DNA from: an uncultured Phycisphaerales bacterium
GTDB lineage: Bacteria > Planctomycetota > Phycisphaerae > Phycisphaerales > SM1A02
Reading direction: 5' to 3'
Length of the DNA stretch: 64,000 nucleotides
Assembly (NCBI GenBank): GCA_949373145.1
Contig: CASICI010000012.1
Location: 1 to 64,000 of the forward strand
This document shows positions 1 to 8,580 of this stretch, piece by piece (position 1 is the first letter of the stretch; each line of letters begins with the position of its first letter). The position numbers and the translations under genes were made by a program. The notes below the pieces were generated by a model, which was not told the DNA's origin, searched no databases, and saw only the letters and a list, made by a program, of their open reading frames with translations.

Positions 1-185
1 AAATCTACAACCTTCAAGAAGACCCTCTTGAACTTCATAACAGAATCAATGACTCGGCGGTAAAAGATATACGCCTCGAACTTGAAGAGGACTACGACAA
101 TCTTGTGCTTGAGTGGCAGCAACACGCTATCGATCGTCCGCATTATAAGGCTGCCACGACTTTATTTTTTCGTAAGGGGCCCTAA
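1..185 (+). CDS. Sulfatase, C-terminal fragment (cut by window start)
   Basis: An open frame enters from the left edge (codons in phase with base 3) and stops at TAA 183-185. It encodes about 60 residues beginning IYNLQEDPLELHNRI. A 'YxLxxDPxExxNxx' segment is typical of the C-terminal end of type I sulfatases, which remove sulfate esters from polysaccharides. The catalytic part lies outside the window. The next gene starts 3 bp after the stop, so the two are probably co-transcribed. Family assignment rests only on this short motif. Confidence 0.6.
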   Translation, partial: IYNLQEDPLELHNRINDSAVKDIRLELEEDYDNLVLEWQQHAIDRPHYKAATTLFFRKGP

Positions 186-188
186 TTA

Positions 189-1142
189 ATGAACCGTATG
201 TTCTTTGTCTGTTTCAGCCTAATTCATTCATTCATTCATGCTGAAATGCCTCAATTTGATAAGGGGCCACGACCTAAAAACTTTCAAGAGCTTCGTTTGT
301 ATTACGCAGACCGAGGCCTCAGTATTACACACAAGAAAATTGAACTGTCTCAAGATGTCCAACAAACAAATAATCTTGTCTACGCTCGACGGAAAGATCG
401 TCCACTTCATATTGACACCTTTGTTCCAAACAACCTGAACTCACTCAAAGCTGTTGTAATGCTCGTACACGGCGGTGGATGGAAAAAAGGTGATAGGTCA
501 AACGAGCACACGAAGGCGAAATGGTTCAGCAATCGAGGTTTCATAGTAGTCTGCCCTGAATATCGATTGTCAGGAGAGGCCTTGTTTCCAGCGGCAATAC
601 ACGACCTGAAAGACGCCATCTATTGGACACGAGAACATGCTTTAGAATGGGGAGGGCAACCCGATCGCATTATCTTGATGGGGTTTTCAGCTGGTGCTCA
701 TCTGGTTGCACTAGCCGCAACTGCTGGGCCTGAGGCAGGACTTGATATCTCAGAATCTCAGAAACAATCAAATTCTGTAGCTGCATGCATCGTTGTTGCT
801 GGCCCATCAATAACAAATGATGAACGAGCTTTTCTCGAAGCAAGGAAGCCGGAGTCAAACTATCAGTTATTTCTGGGCGATCTCCCAGAAAATATTCCAG
901 CTATCTACGAGAAGGCATCACCAGCTCATTGGGTATCTGGAAATGAGCCCCCAATGCTTTTCATTACCGAAGGCAACCCATCAGCACACAACACCATACG
1001 TTCGAAATTAGATAAACTGGGAATCCAGAATGAGATTTTCAACCTCACAGGTGGACTCCATAGTGAGTGGAACTGGGAACCTTGGTTTACTCCAACAATG
1101 GAAGTCACTGAGACTTTCATTCACTCCACAATCACTCATTGA
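189..1142 (+). CDS. Secreted alpha/beta hydrolase (BD-FAE / esterase-lipase type)
   Basis: 317 residues with an N-terminal hydrophobic signal-like stretch (about residues 4-18). The oxyanion-hole motif HGGGW is at residues 94-98 and the nucleophile elbow GFSAG has Ser167. A candidate catalytic His is His291 (GGLHSEW). The usual acidic residue position reads EGNPS, so the catalytic acid is not obvious. The family (acetyl-xylan esterase / carboxylesterase-like) cleaves ester bonds. Lying 3 bp after a sulfatase gene, it may help deacetylate a sulfated polysaccharide, which is an inference from context. The start at 189 is followed directly by the signal peptide. Confidence 0.8.
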   Translation: MNRMFFVCFSLIHSFIHAEMPQFDKGPRPKNFQELRLYYADRGLSITHKKIELSQDVQQTNNLVYARRKDRPLHIDTFVPNNLNSLKAVVMLVHGGGWKKGDRSNEHTKAKWFSNRGFIVVCPEYRLSGEALFPAAIHDLKDAIYWTREHALEWGGQPDRIILMGFSAGAHLVALAATAGPEAGLDISESQKQSNSVAACIVVAGPSITNDERAFLEARKPESNYQLFLGDLPENIPAIYEKASPAHWVSGNEPPMLFITEGNPSAHNTIRSKLDKLGIQNEIFNLTGGLHSEWNWEPWFTPTMEVTETFIHSTITH

Positions 1143-1165
1143 TACGTATCGAATCCACTCATTGT

Positions 1166-3490
1166 TTATTGGCTTTGCGTATCATTTGATTGGATCGCCC
1201 CAAGGCCATGGGCCGTCTCCTTCATCACATGACAAACACCAGTCGAGACATCGTAGACCATTCCAATAATACCTACGTGACCGGCGTCAATGAGATTCCG
1301 AATTGCCTCGCTCTTCTGCACTATTTCATTCACAGATCGCTGAACGTTCTGCCTGACAACTATATCTGCCTCAACTACAGATTCGCTGCCCCTATTGTTA
1401 ACTGATTGCAGGCTCTTGCTCCTATTCTCACGAACGACTGACTCGAGACTTTTAATGATCGACTTGACATATTCGCACTTGTCGAGATCAGGGGCCTGCT
1501 TTTCCTGCATGAAATCAATAGCTGACTCAACCGCAACACAGCGGTTATGGCCAACGACAGCAATTAATTTCGAACCAGCACCAACGCAACCGAACTCAAT
1601 GCTGCCGAGTACTTCCGGCGTTACGATATTTCCCGCAACACGCACGCTAACAATATCACCGAGGCCAAGATCAAAGATAATTTCCGCGGGAATTCGTGAA
1701 TCAATATCACTTAGTACTACTGCCATTGGATGCTGGCTTGACGCAGTAGCTACTACCTGCCTACTAAAGTCTCGCTTAAGACGCCGTTCATTTCGAAATC
1801 GCTGATTGCCAGCGAGAAGGTATTTCAAAGCTTCCTCTGGCTTTATTCTCTCTTGTAATTCTTTACTTGAAAAGTCAACGAACGCGATCCGATCTTCGAT
1901 AGCGTACTTATCTCGAAAACCTCTTGTACTGACGTAAACTCCACGAGCAGGTCCAATAACATCACGATATTCTTTGATCAAAGACAAGATATCTGGATCA
2001 ATGTAAACAGTATCGTGTGCATCGACTAAAAGATGCTTGCCTGGCTCGATATTATCGAAAGTCTTTCGCAATGCTGCTCTGTTGAGAAAACTAACCTGAC
2101 TTGCCAGCTCAATTCTTGTGACGTCTTCCCCAAGATATTGATCCACTACCAATCGCATTGGCCTTCGAAGATTACTCCAAAGAATAAATATGATACTTAC
2201 AGCAAGTCCGATGAGGATTCCAATGAGTGGGTCGGTTAAAACTATTGCCAGCAGAGTCACGAACCATGGAATAAATTGATACCTACCAGCTCGCCAAAGT
2301 TCTGCTACAACCTGCGGACTCGCTAACTTGAGACCTGTGGCTATGAGAATCGCTGCGAGTGCAGATAACGGTATGAGATTAATAGCGCGAGGGAGCAGCA
2401 CAACTGATATCGCAAGAAGCGCTCCGTGTAATATTGCTGACTTTTTTGTCCGAGCTCCCGCGTCGATATTCACGCTTGATCGAACAATTTCACAGGTCAT
2501 AGGGAGTCCGCCCGCCATCCCTGAAACAATGTTTCCAATGCCTTGAGCCACAAGTTCTCGATTCGGCGATGTACTTCGCTTCTCTCGATCAAGCCGGTCA
2601 ACTGCCTCTAACGTCAGCAGTGCCTGTAATGATCCAACAATGGCAATCGCAAACGCTGCAGAGGAAACTGCCGGATTCATAAGCTGACTGAAATCTGGAT
2701 TCTGTAGTAAGCCAAAAAAACCGCGTATTGTCTCGGGAACAGGCACATTCACTTTATGAGTCGTACCTATAATCCAAGTTCCCCCAATGCGGTCAAAGCA
2801 AAGGCTACATACGACACCAAAAAGAACGACGACAAGTGGTGCAGGCACACTTGTTCTTTTCAGAAAAGCGATTCTGCCCCACAAGTAAATAATGGCCAAG
2901 GATGCAAAGCCAACAACAATAGAACCTGGGTGCAGGTCACCGAGAATTTCCAAGAGTTCTGAAAATGTGTTTTGTCGGTCTGGCTGAAAGAAAGACATCT
3001 CACCCTCAGGGTCTGTATCATGACCGAACAGGTGAGGAATCTGTTTCAGAATCAGTATGACTCCAATTGCAGAGAGTAATCCACGAACCACACTTGCTGG
3101 AACAAATGATTTGATAAACCCTCCCCTTAGAATCCCTAGCGCAATCTGTATCACTCCAGCAAGAGCTACCGCAACCAACAATCCTTCGAATGAACCAATT
3201 GCTGAAATCTCTGCTGCAACAACTGCGGTAAGACCAGCAGCTGGCCCAGAGATCGTGACTTGTGCGCCGCTCAGAGGGCCAACGATGAGACCAGCAACAA
3301 TACCAGCTACAACCCCAGCAAGTGGAGGAGCGTTTGACGCAAGTGCTATGCCAATACAAAGGGGCAGTGCGACGAGAAAAACTACAACACCAGCGAGTAC
3401 ATCATCCCAGACATTACTCACGTTATCGTTCTTCAGTGTGGCCGACCGAATATTTTCTTTCATCTGCACTCTAACCGTTACGAAATTCAC
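1166..3490 (-). CDS. SulP-family anion transporter fused to a beta-carbonic anhydrase-like domain
   Basis: 774 residues. The N-terminal roughly 430 residues carry many membrane segments and SulP motifs (GLxVGPLSGAQVTISGPAAG). A STAS-like segment follows at about 445-560, then a C-terminal beta-carbonic anhydrase-like domain (about 575-760). SulP-carbonic anhydrase fusions are usually read as bicarbonate uptake plus CO2/HCO3 interconversion. The anhydrase motif normally reads C-x-D-S-R. Here it reads D-I-D-S-R, with Asp595 in the place of the first zinc Cys, while Asp597, Arg599, His648 and Cys651 are present. Enzyme activity is therefore uncertain. Translation may start at Met10 (3463) rather than at 3490. 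A separate intact carbonic anhydrase is encoded at 5651-6316. Confidence 0.88.
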   Translation of the reverse strand: MNFVTVRVQMKENIRSATLKNDNVSNVWDDVLAGVVVFLVALPLCIGIALASNAPPLAGVVAGIVAGLIVGPLSGAQVTISGPAAGLTAVVAAEISAIGSFEGLLVAVALAGVIQIALGILRGGFIKSFVPASVVRGLLSAIGVILILKQIPHLFGHDTDPEGEMSFFQPDRQNTFSELLEILGDLHPGSIVVGFASLAIIYLWGRIAFLKRTSVPAPLVVVLFGVVCSLCFDRIGGTWIIGTTHKVNVPVPETIRGFFGLLQNPDFSQLMNPAVSSAAFAIAIVGSLQALLTLEAVDRLDREKRSTSPNRELVAQGIGNIVSGMAGGLPMTCEIVRSSVNIDAGARTKKSAILHGALLAISVVLLPRAINLIPLSALAAILIATGLKLASPQVVAELWRAGRYQFIPWFVTLLAIVLTDPLIGILIGLAVSIIFILWSNLRRPMRLVVDQYLGEDVTRIELASQVSFLNRAALRKTFDNIEPGKHLLVDAHDTVYIDPDILSLIKEYRDVIGPARGVYVSTRGFRDKYAIEDRIAFVDFSSKELQERIKPEEALKYLLAGNQRFRNERRLKRDFSRQVVATASSQHPMAVVLSDIDSRIPAEIIFDLGLGDIVSVRVAGNIVTPEVLGSIEFGCVGAGSKLIAVVGHNRCVAVESAIDFMQEKQAPDLDKCEYVKSIIKSLESVVRENRSKSLQSVNNRGSESVVEADIVVRQNVQRSVNEIVQKSEAIRNLIDAGHVGIIGMVYDVSTGVCHVMKETAHGLGAIQSNDTQSQ

Positions 3491-3705
3491 AAAAACCAGA
3501 AGACCAACAATGAGATTTCTGACTCATCGAAGAACAGTCACTTCTTGATAAGAACCTTCTAAACCTTATTTTCTATCCTGAACACCTTAATTTGGCCACT
3601 TTTCTTGTTTTCAGGAATTGGTGTTGGTTCAAAAATTGCTTGGTACAGAATCGTACGTAAAGTTAACACAGGAAGTAATGAATCACCGCAAAGACTGGAA
3701 CTTTT

Positions 3706-4311
3706 ATGACAAACTCACACGCACTTTCTGTTTCTCAAAGTATGGTTCGATTTGTAGTAATTTTACACCTAGTGCTATTGGTCTCCACACCAACTCGGGC
3801 CGACCAACAGAACACCACCGCTCTCGATCAGAATACTGTCTATAGACTTGACCTTTTCACCGAATCATTAAAACCGACTTTGAAAAAAGAACTTAAGCAG
3901 GGTGCCGTTTACTTCAGGTATTCATCAACATCCGGGCGTCATGTCTGGAGTCGCTTCAGTGAAGAAAAAGGATTCGAATTTGCAATGGGTCCAGAGTCTG
4001 TCCAACCAGCGTGGAAATTCGATATCCGCGAGGGGAGAGATGATCAATTACGCCTCCTCGAAAATCGCTCGCCAGAACTCTACAAACGCCTTACGGCACA
4101 AGGTGCCAGGCCCATGATAAAACTTTTAGAGAATGGACATTGGGAACTCGATGTAGCATCAAATGAGGGCCGAGTCTTTGATCTGGAAAGTGGTGAGCGT
4201 TGGGAGTGGCATGGCGGTCGTCAAATTCGTGTGGTCCACGCTGGAGGCATCCATTGGAAATACCGGGATCAAAATTATCAACCTGCATATAACGTTCTGG
4301 TCGCCTGGTAG
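3706..4311 (+). CDS. Secreted hypothetical protein
   Basis: 201 residues (190 if translation starts at the second Met, 3742). A clear signal peptide (VRFVVILHLVLLVSTPTRA) is followed by a soluble, aromatic-rich domain with no family I recognise. The C-terminal half has many Trp/Gly/His residues (RWEWHGG, GIHWKYRDQNYQ). It is convergent with the deacetylase gene, 13 bp from its stop. Function unknown. Confidence 0.6.
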   Translation: MTNSHALSVSQSMVRFVVILHLVLLVSTPTRADQQNTTALDQNTVYRLDLFTESLKPTLKKELKQGAVYFRYSSTSGRHVWSRFSEEKGFEFAMGPESVQPAWKFDIREGRDDQLRLLENRSPELYKRLTAQGARPMIKLLENGHWELDVASNEGRVFDLESGERWEWHGGRQIRVVHAGGIHWKYRDQNYQPAYNVLVAW

Positions 4312-4324
4312 TGCGCGACTGAAA

Positions 4325-5254
4325 TTATTTACTCTTTAAAATCATTGCAAACTGCGATTCCAACGCGACCGCTTGCCGCATTGTGGCTCTATGAATCTCC
4401 GTGATCGTCACAATGTCATTGCAGTACCCACCTCCACAGACAATCGCAACAGGCACACGATGCTGAAGTGCCGTTTTGAAGACAAGTGTGTCTCGTCGTC
4501 CAAGACCCTCTTGAGAGATATCAAGACGACCCAAACGATCTCCTATAAAAGGATCAGCCCCAGCAATATAAAAAATAAGTTGGGGCTGAAAATTTGAAAA
4601 GGCAATGCCCAAAGCTTTTTCAAGCTCACTGAGATATATTTCATCTGATGTACCATCGGCCAAAGGAACGTCTAATGAACTTGGATACTTTCGTAGTGGA
4701 AAATTCTTTGCTCCATGTATCGAAAGGGTATAGACCGTGTCATCATTTGCAAAAATTTCAGCTGTACCATTTCCTTGATGAACATCGCAGTCAATAACTA
4801 ATACATTGTGAACAAGCCCACGATCCTGTATCTCTCTTGCAGCTACTGCTATGTCATTGAAAACACAAAATCCTTCACCCCAGTTAGTCCCAGCGTGATG
4901 AGTGCCTCCGGCAAGACTTGCTGCGATACCATCTCGCAAGGCGGTGACTCCTGCGTCAACTGCTGCGCCCGTGCTCCGAAGTGATCGCTCAATAAGATCT
5001 TCACTCCACGGAAAACCGATACGCTGAATTTCTGCCTTAGTCAGTGTCCCACCAAAAACTCGACCCAAATACTGAGGACAGTGCACCCGGCGGAGTTCCT
5101 CGTCATTCGCTGCGTGTGGCTCTATAAACACAAATGGTTCACCGGCTTCTACATCCTCTTCAAGGCGGTGACGAAGTATCTGATACTTCTGAATCGGAAA
5201 TCGATGGCCCTCTGGCAATAAAAGGCGATATTTGTCACAGGGATAAAGCTGCAT
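4325..5254 (-). CDS. Histone deacetylase family protein (AcuC/arginase-deacetylase fold)
   Basis: 309 residues covering the whole family domain. Visible motifs are GGTHHAG (117-123, paired active-site histidines), FND (132-134), IDCDVHQGNG with zinc ligands Asp157 and His159, and AGADPF with the third ligand Asp244. A Gly-rich GGGYCND follows. Bacterial members remove acetyl or related acyl groups from lysines or polyamines, or act on small amides. The physiological substrate cannot be read from sequence. The gene stands alone, flanked by the convergent 3706 gene and the small transcript unit at 5404-5613. Confidence 0.88.
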   Translation of the reverse strand: MQLYPCDKYRLLLPEGHRFPIQKYQILRHRLEEDVEAGEPFVFIEPHAANDEELRRVHCPQYLGRVFGGTLTKAEIQRIGFPWSEDLIERSLRSTGAAVDAGVTALRDGIAASLAGGTHHAGTNWGEGFCVFNDIAVAAREIQDRGLVHNVLVIDCDVHQGNGTAEIFANDDTVYTLSIHGAKNFPLRKYPSSLDVPLADGTSDEIYLSELEKALGIAFSNFQPQLIFYIAGADPFIGDRLGRLDISQEGLGRRDTLVFKTALQHRVPVAIVCGGGYCNDIVTITEIHRATMRQAVALESQFAMILKSK

Positions 5255-5403
5255 GGACTAGAAACCACACGAAAGGAAAGTGCTCAATCTGGCAACACGA
5301 ACTGCTCAATTAACATGCGAAGAGGTACAGCGACTATTTTTCAATCAAGTGAGAACGTCATGTTTTATGAGTCTATATAAAACACCGTGACCTGAAAAAA
5401 CTT

Positions 5404-5419
5404 TGGCACGAATTGTGCA
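5404..5419 (+). promoter_or_regulatory. Sigma-54 (RpoN) -24/-12 promoter
   Basis: The sequence reads TGGCACGAATTGTGCA. Against the consensus TGGCACGNNNNTTGCA it differs at one position. The invariant GG (5405-5406) and GC (5417-5418) have the exact required spacing. Transcription would start near 5430 on the + strand. No long gene follows in that direction, only the small unit ending in the terminator at 5577-5613. An enhancer-binding site should lie upstream (5255-5400) but I cannot name one. Confidence 0.6.
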
Positions 5420-5487
5420 CCTTATTGTGATTGAGATAATCAGAAACAGTGCCCCCTACTAGTACTGTTCTTCATTTTGAAAGGAGA

Positions 5488-5568
5488 ATGCCGGAAATTC
5501 TACAAGGTTGTTACGGAACGGATGAAACCAATTCCCAAACATTTGGAGATGCTCTGAATTACAACTAA
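5488..5568 (+). CDS. Possible 26-residue micropeptide
   Basis: ATG at 5488 runs to TAA at 5566-5568. It encodes a small acidic peptide starting MPEILQGCYG and ending ALNYN, with no membrane segment. AAGGAG lies at 5481-5486, only 1 nt before the ATG, which is too close for efficient initiation. This is the main argument against translation. The stop codon falls 8 nt before the terminator stem, as expected for a tiny monocistronic mRNA. No family recognised. Confidence 0.25.
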   Translation: MPEILQGCYGTDETNSQTFGDALNYN

Positions 5569-5576
5569 CAGGAGAT

Positions 5577-5613
5577 GGGGCTCGTATTGGCCACCAATAC
5601 GAGCCCCTTTTTT
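5577..5613 (+). terminator. Strong rho-independent terminator
   Basis: A perfect 14-bp stem, GGGGCTCGTATTGG pairing with CCAATACGAGCCCC, closes a 3-nt loop (CCA) and is followed by six T residues (5608-5613). The T-run is on the + strand, so it ends the small transcript from the sigma-54 element, not the flanking genes, which are both on the - strand. Confidence 0.85.
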
Positions 5614-5650
5614 CATCTGTCATTCAGTGGCGACGGGCACAGAATCAATG

Positions 5651-6316
5651 TTATTTGCTTTTAGCAGGCGTTGTCTTTCGACTCGTTTTTTTAAATCGAC
5701 GCATCACACTTGATTCCCTGCCAGTTTCACCATCAATAAGAACATCGATTTTTCCTGTCTCGACACGATAAAGCCAACCATGTAACCGAAGTGTCTTGCC
5801 TTTCTGAAACATATCACGAATCAGCGTTAGTTTTTTTAGGTGATTAAGCTGTACCCGCACATTTTCCATTGTGAGAAGCTCTAACTTCTCATCAGGGGAA
5901 AGCCGTTGTTTCTGAGCAATTTCGTCTGCTGCAGTCTTCGCCTCAGAGCCAACACAAAGCCAATCAGCGATGTAATTCTCTTTCACGCCATTCTCAAGAG
6001 CAGCAATACCACCACATCGTGTATGGCCACACACAATCACATCCTTGATTTTGAGATGCACCAGTGCATATTCCAAAAGTGCGGCAATTCCAACATCATT
6101 AAACGAGACCATATTCGCAATATTTCTGTGGACAAAAATGGTACCCGGGCGTGATCCCGTTATAATGTCTTCGCTCACTCTTGAATCAGCACATCCTATC
6201 CAAACCGCCCTTGGTGTCTGTTTAGCTGCTATCTTCGAATAATGGCTGGAATTAGGCTCAAATTCATCGCTAATAAACTTCTTGTTGCTTTCAAGCAGAC
6301 GGTCAATCATCGTCAA
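5651..6316 (-). CDS. Beta-class carbonic anhydrase
   Basis: 221 residues, the usual length for a bacterial beta-carbonic anhydrase (CO2 + H2O to bicarbonate + H+). All catalytic parts are visible: Cys42-Ala-Asp44-Ser-Arg46 (CADSR), and His98-x-x-Cys101 (GHTRCGG), giving the Cys2-His zinc site and the Asp-Arg dyad. The C-terminal 20 residues are a basic Lys/Arg-rich tail. Start at 6316 or at Met3 (6310). It could provide the activity that the SulP-fused domain at 1166-3490 may lack. Confidence 0.92.
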   Translation of the reverse strand: MTMIDRLLESNKKFISDEFEPNSSHYSKIAAKQTPRAVWIGCADSRVSEDIITGSRPGTIFVHRNIANMVSFNDVGIAALLEYALVHLKIKDVIVCGHTRCGGIAALENGVKENYIADWLCVGSEAKTAADEIAQKQRLSPDEKLELLTMENVRVQLNHLKKLTLIRDMFQKGKTLRLHGWLYRVETGKIDVLIDGETGRESSVMRRFKKTSRKTTPAKSK

Positions 6317-6468
6317 TTCTCCAGAATAATGTGTTTAAAAGGGCTTTTATCAGAAACACTGCTATACGGTTTTGCAAACCAACACGACAAGTTTTCAATT
6401 AATCACCATAATAGTATGTAAAGAAATATCCGATAAATTTATTTTCCTCCTTATTCTCATCTGCCACC

Positions 6469-8262
6469 ATGAACCTTAGCTTTTGGATCGAAAACTGGCA
6501 GGCGATCCTGACCTCATTCGTGGTGGCAGCAACGCTGCTCGCACTGCTCTTAGGCCGCCGTGCTCCAGACATGGCGATGCTTGGTGCGGTTATCGTTTTG
6601 CTAGCAGCTGGAATTCTTAGCCCTGCTGAAGCACTTTCAGGAATGAGTAATCAAGGAATGCTCACGGTGGCAGCATTATTTGTTGTGGCAGCAGCAGTTC
6701 ATAGGACAGGAGCACTGTCACTGGTGATTGATCGAGGGCTTGGCCGACCACGCTCTCTTCATGAGGCCCAGATTCGGACAATGACAATACCCGCAGTCCT
6801 CTCAGGCTTTATGAACAACACCCCCGTGGTGGCATTAATGGTGCCGGCAGTACGAACATGGGCTCAAAAGCACCAACTCAGCATTTCAAAAATTTTAATG
6901 CCTATGAATGCTGCTGTGGTGCTTGGTGGACTTTGCACACTCATTGGTACGAGCACCAATGTTGTCGTGAGTGGCTTACTGAATGCAAAAACGGGGCAAT
7001 CTCTTGGCATGTTTGATATTACGTGGCTCGGCGTGCCTCTTTTGATTGTTGGCTTTGCTTACATTCTTACTGCCAGTAAAAGCCAGTGGCTATTAAAAGA
7101 CCGTAAACCAGCCGTGAGTGCTGGTGATGATCCCCGAGAATACTCCCTCGAGATGGTTGTTGAATCTCGTAGCCCTCTTGCCGGTAGGACAATTGAACAA
7201 GCTGGTCTTCGTGGACTGCATGGACTGTTTCTTATGGAAATTGATCGTGCTGGTCATGTACGCACGGCAGTGGAACCGACCGAACGACTGGAAGAAGGTG
7301 ATCGACTTGTTTTTGTAGGTATTGTCGATTCCGTCGTGGAATTACAAAAAATACGAGGACTTCGGCCAGCGACTGAACAAGTCTTCCAATTGGATGGGCC
7401 GCGATCTGAGCGTACTCTTGTAGAAGCTGTTGTTTCAAATACATGCCCGCTTGTTGGCCGAACAATCCGAGAGGGTCAGTTTCGATCAACATACGATGCC
7501 GTGATTATTGCAGTGGCAAGAAACGGAGAACGTTTAAGAAAAAAGATTGGTGACATTGTTCTTCAACCTGGCGACACACTACTTTTAGAAGCCAGCCCCC
7601 GGTTCCTAAAAAGACAGAAGACCAGTCGTGATTTCTATCTAGTAAGTGAAGTCCGTGGAGCAAAGCCGCCACGACACGACCTTGCGTGGATTGCATGCAC
7701 AATTTTGGCAGCGATGGTTCTTGCTGCCACACTCGAGCTTGTGCCTATAGTTGCAGCCGCACTTGTCGCAGCGGCGGCGATGGTTGCGACAGGATGCATC
7801 GGCCCAAATGAAGCAAGAAGATCTATCGAATGGGAAACCCTCCTCCTTATCGCGGCTAGTTTCGGACTTGCAAGAGCTATCGAGAAAACAGGTTTAGACG
7901 AACTCATTGCGCAGAGTACTATCGGGGCTGCAGGTGACCGACCTCATCTTGTGCTCGCAGCGATATATTTAGTCACCATGCTTTTTACTGAAACAATGAG
8001 TAACAATGCTGCGGCTGTACTTATCTTTCCAATCGCCTGGCAAACTGCGACCGATCTTGGGCTCAACCCGATGCCGTTTATCATGGCAATTACGGTGGCA
8101 GCTAGTTGTGGGTTTGCGAGCCCTCTCGGCTATCAGACAAATCTAATGATTTATGGTCCGGGTGGGTACAAGTTCAGCGATTACCTACGTTTCGGCGGCC
8201 CACTCAACTTGATAGTGATGGCCATCACTATTTTACTGGCACCGTTGATCTGGCCGTTCTAG
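6469..8262 (+). CDS. SLC13/ArsB-NhaD superfamily anion transporter with two RCK_C (TrkA-C) domains
   Basis: 597 residues. Membrane segments lie at about 10-200 and 400-597, interrupted by two cytoplasmic RCK_C-like domains (about 215-300 and 305-395; each has 'SPLAGRTIEQAGLRG' or 'CPLVGRTIREGQFR' type starts). The two membrane halves carry SLC13-type hairpin motifs, NNTPVVALMVP and the later ETMSNNAAAVL, plus GTSTNVVVSG. Members carry sulfate, dicarboxylates or similar anions with Na+. The exact substrate is not readable. It is a single gene on the + strand with its own upstream region (6317-6468). Confidence 0.85.
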   Translation: MNLSFWIENWQAILTSFVVAATLLALLLGRRAPDMAMLGAVIVLLAAGILSPAEALSGMSNQGMLTVAALFVVAAAVHRTGALSLVIDRGLGRPRSLHEAQIRTMTIPAVLSGFMNNTPVVALMVPAVRTWAQKHQLSISKILMPMNAAVVLGGLCTLIGTSTNVVVSGLLNAKTGQSLGMFDITWLGVPLLIVGFAYILTASKSQWLLKDRKPAVSAGDDPREYSLEMVVESRSPLAGRTIEQAGLRGLHGLFLMEIDRAGHVRTAVEPTERLEEGDRLVFVGIVDSVVELQKIRGLRPATEQVFQLDGPRSERTLVEAVVSNTCPLVGRTIREGQFRSTYDAVIIAVARNGERLRKKIGDIVLQPGDTLLLEASPRFLKRQKTSRDFYLVSEVRGAKPPRHDLAWIACTILAAMVLAATLELVPIVAAALVAAAAMVATGCIGPNEARRSIEWETLLLIAASFGLARAIEKTGLDELIAQSTIGAAGDRPHLVLAAIYLVTMLFTETMSNNAAAVLIFPIAWQTATDLGLNPMPFIMAITVAASCGFASPLGYQTNLMIYGPGGYKFSDYLRFGGPLNLIVMAITILLAPLIWPF

Positions 8263-8580
8263 GTATCGAATCCGTCTCTCAGGCACAACAAAAGCAGTCT
8301 ATTTCTACAGTCGAATGACGCTTCGTAGCTCAAACTATTCAACGTCACGGTTGTCGCAATTGGAGATCACATATAACCACGACGATTACGATTTCAGTTT
8401 GAAATTGTGCTCACTAGTCCAAAAAAACTCCGGGGAATCGTTACGATCGACCTAAACCATCTTCGATTACTCGTTTGTTTCAGAATAAGGCCTTTCGTTC
8501 CTTTCTTGCCGATGGCCAGCAACGTACTCTAGTAGGTTGCAATCGGCCTTTATACTAGACCCTTCATCCTCCTGAGCCGG
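8263..8580. other. Intergenic region, no feature recognised
   Basis: About 318 bp between the transporter stop and the next start. I see no tRNA, no strong hairpin with a T-run and no convincing ORF. A TATACT at 8551-8556 could be a -10 element for the 8581 gene, but there is no acceptable -35 at the right distance. Confidence 0.4.

Larger units (their letters stand above)
5430..5613 (+). ncRNA. Candidate sigma-54-dependent small RNA (about 185 nt)
   Basis: The limits are inferred, not observed. The 5' end is placed about 12 nt after the GC of the sigma-54 element, and the 3' end at the T-run of the 5577-5613 terminator. The stretch between has no long ORF on either strand and is flanked by genes on the opposite strand, so promoter and terminator delimit an independent transcript. 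It contains a 26-codon ORF (5488-5568), so it may be a regulatory RNA, a micropeptide mRNA or both. Confidence 0.45.
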
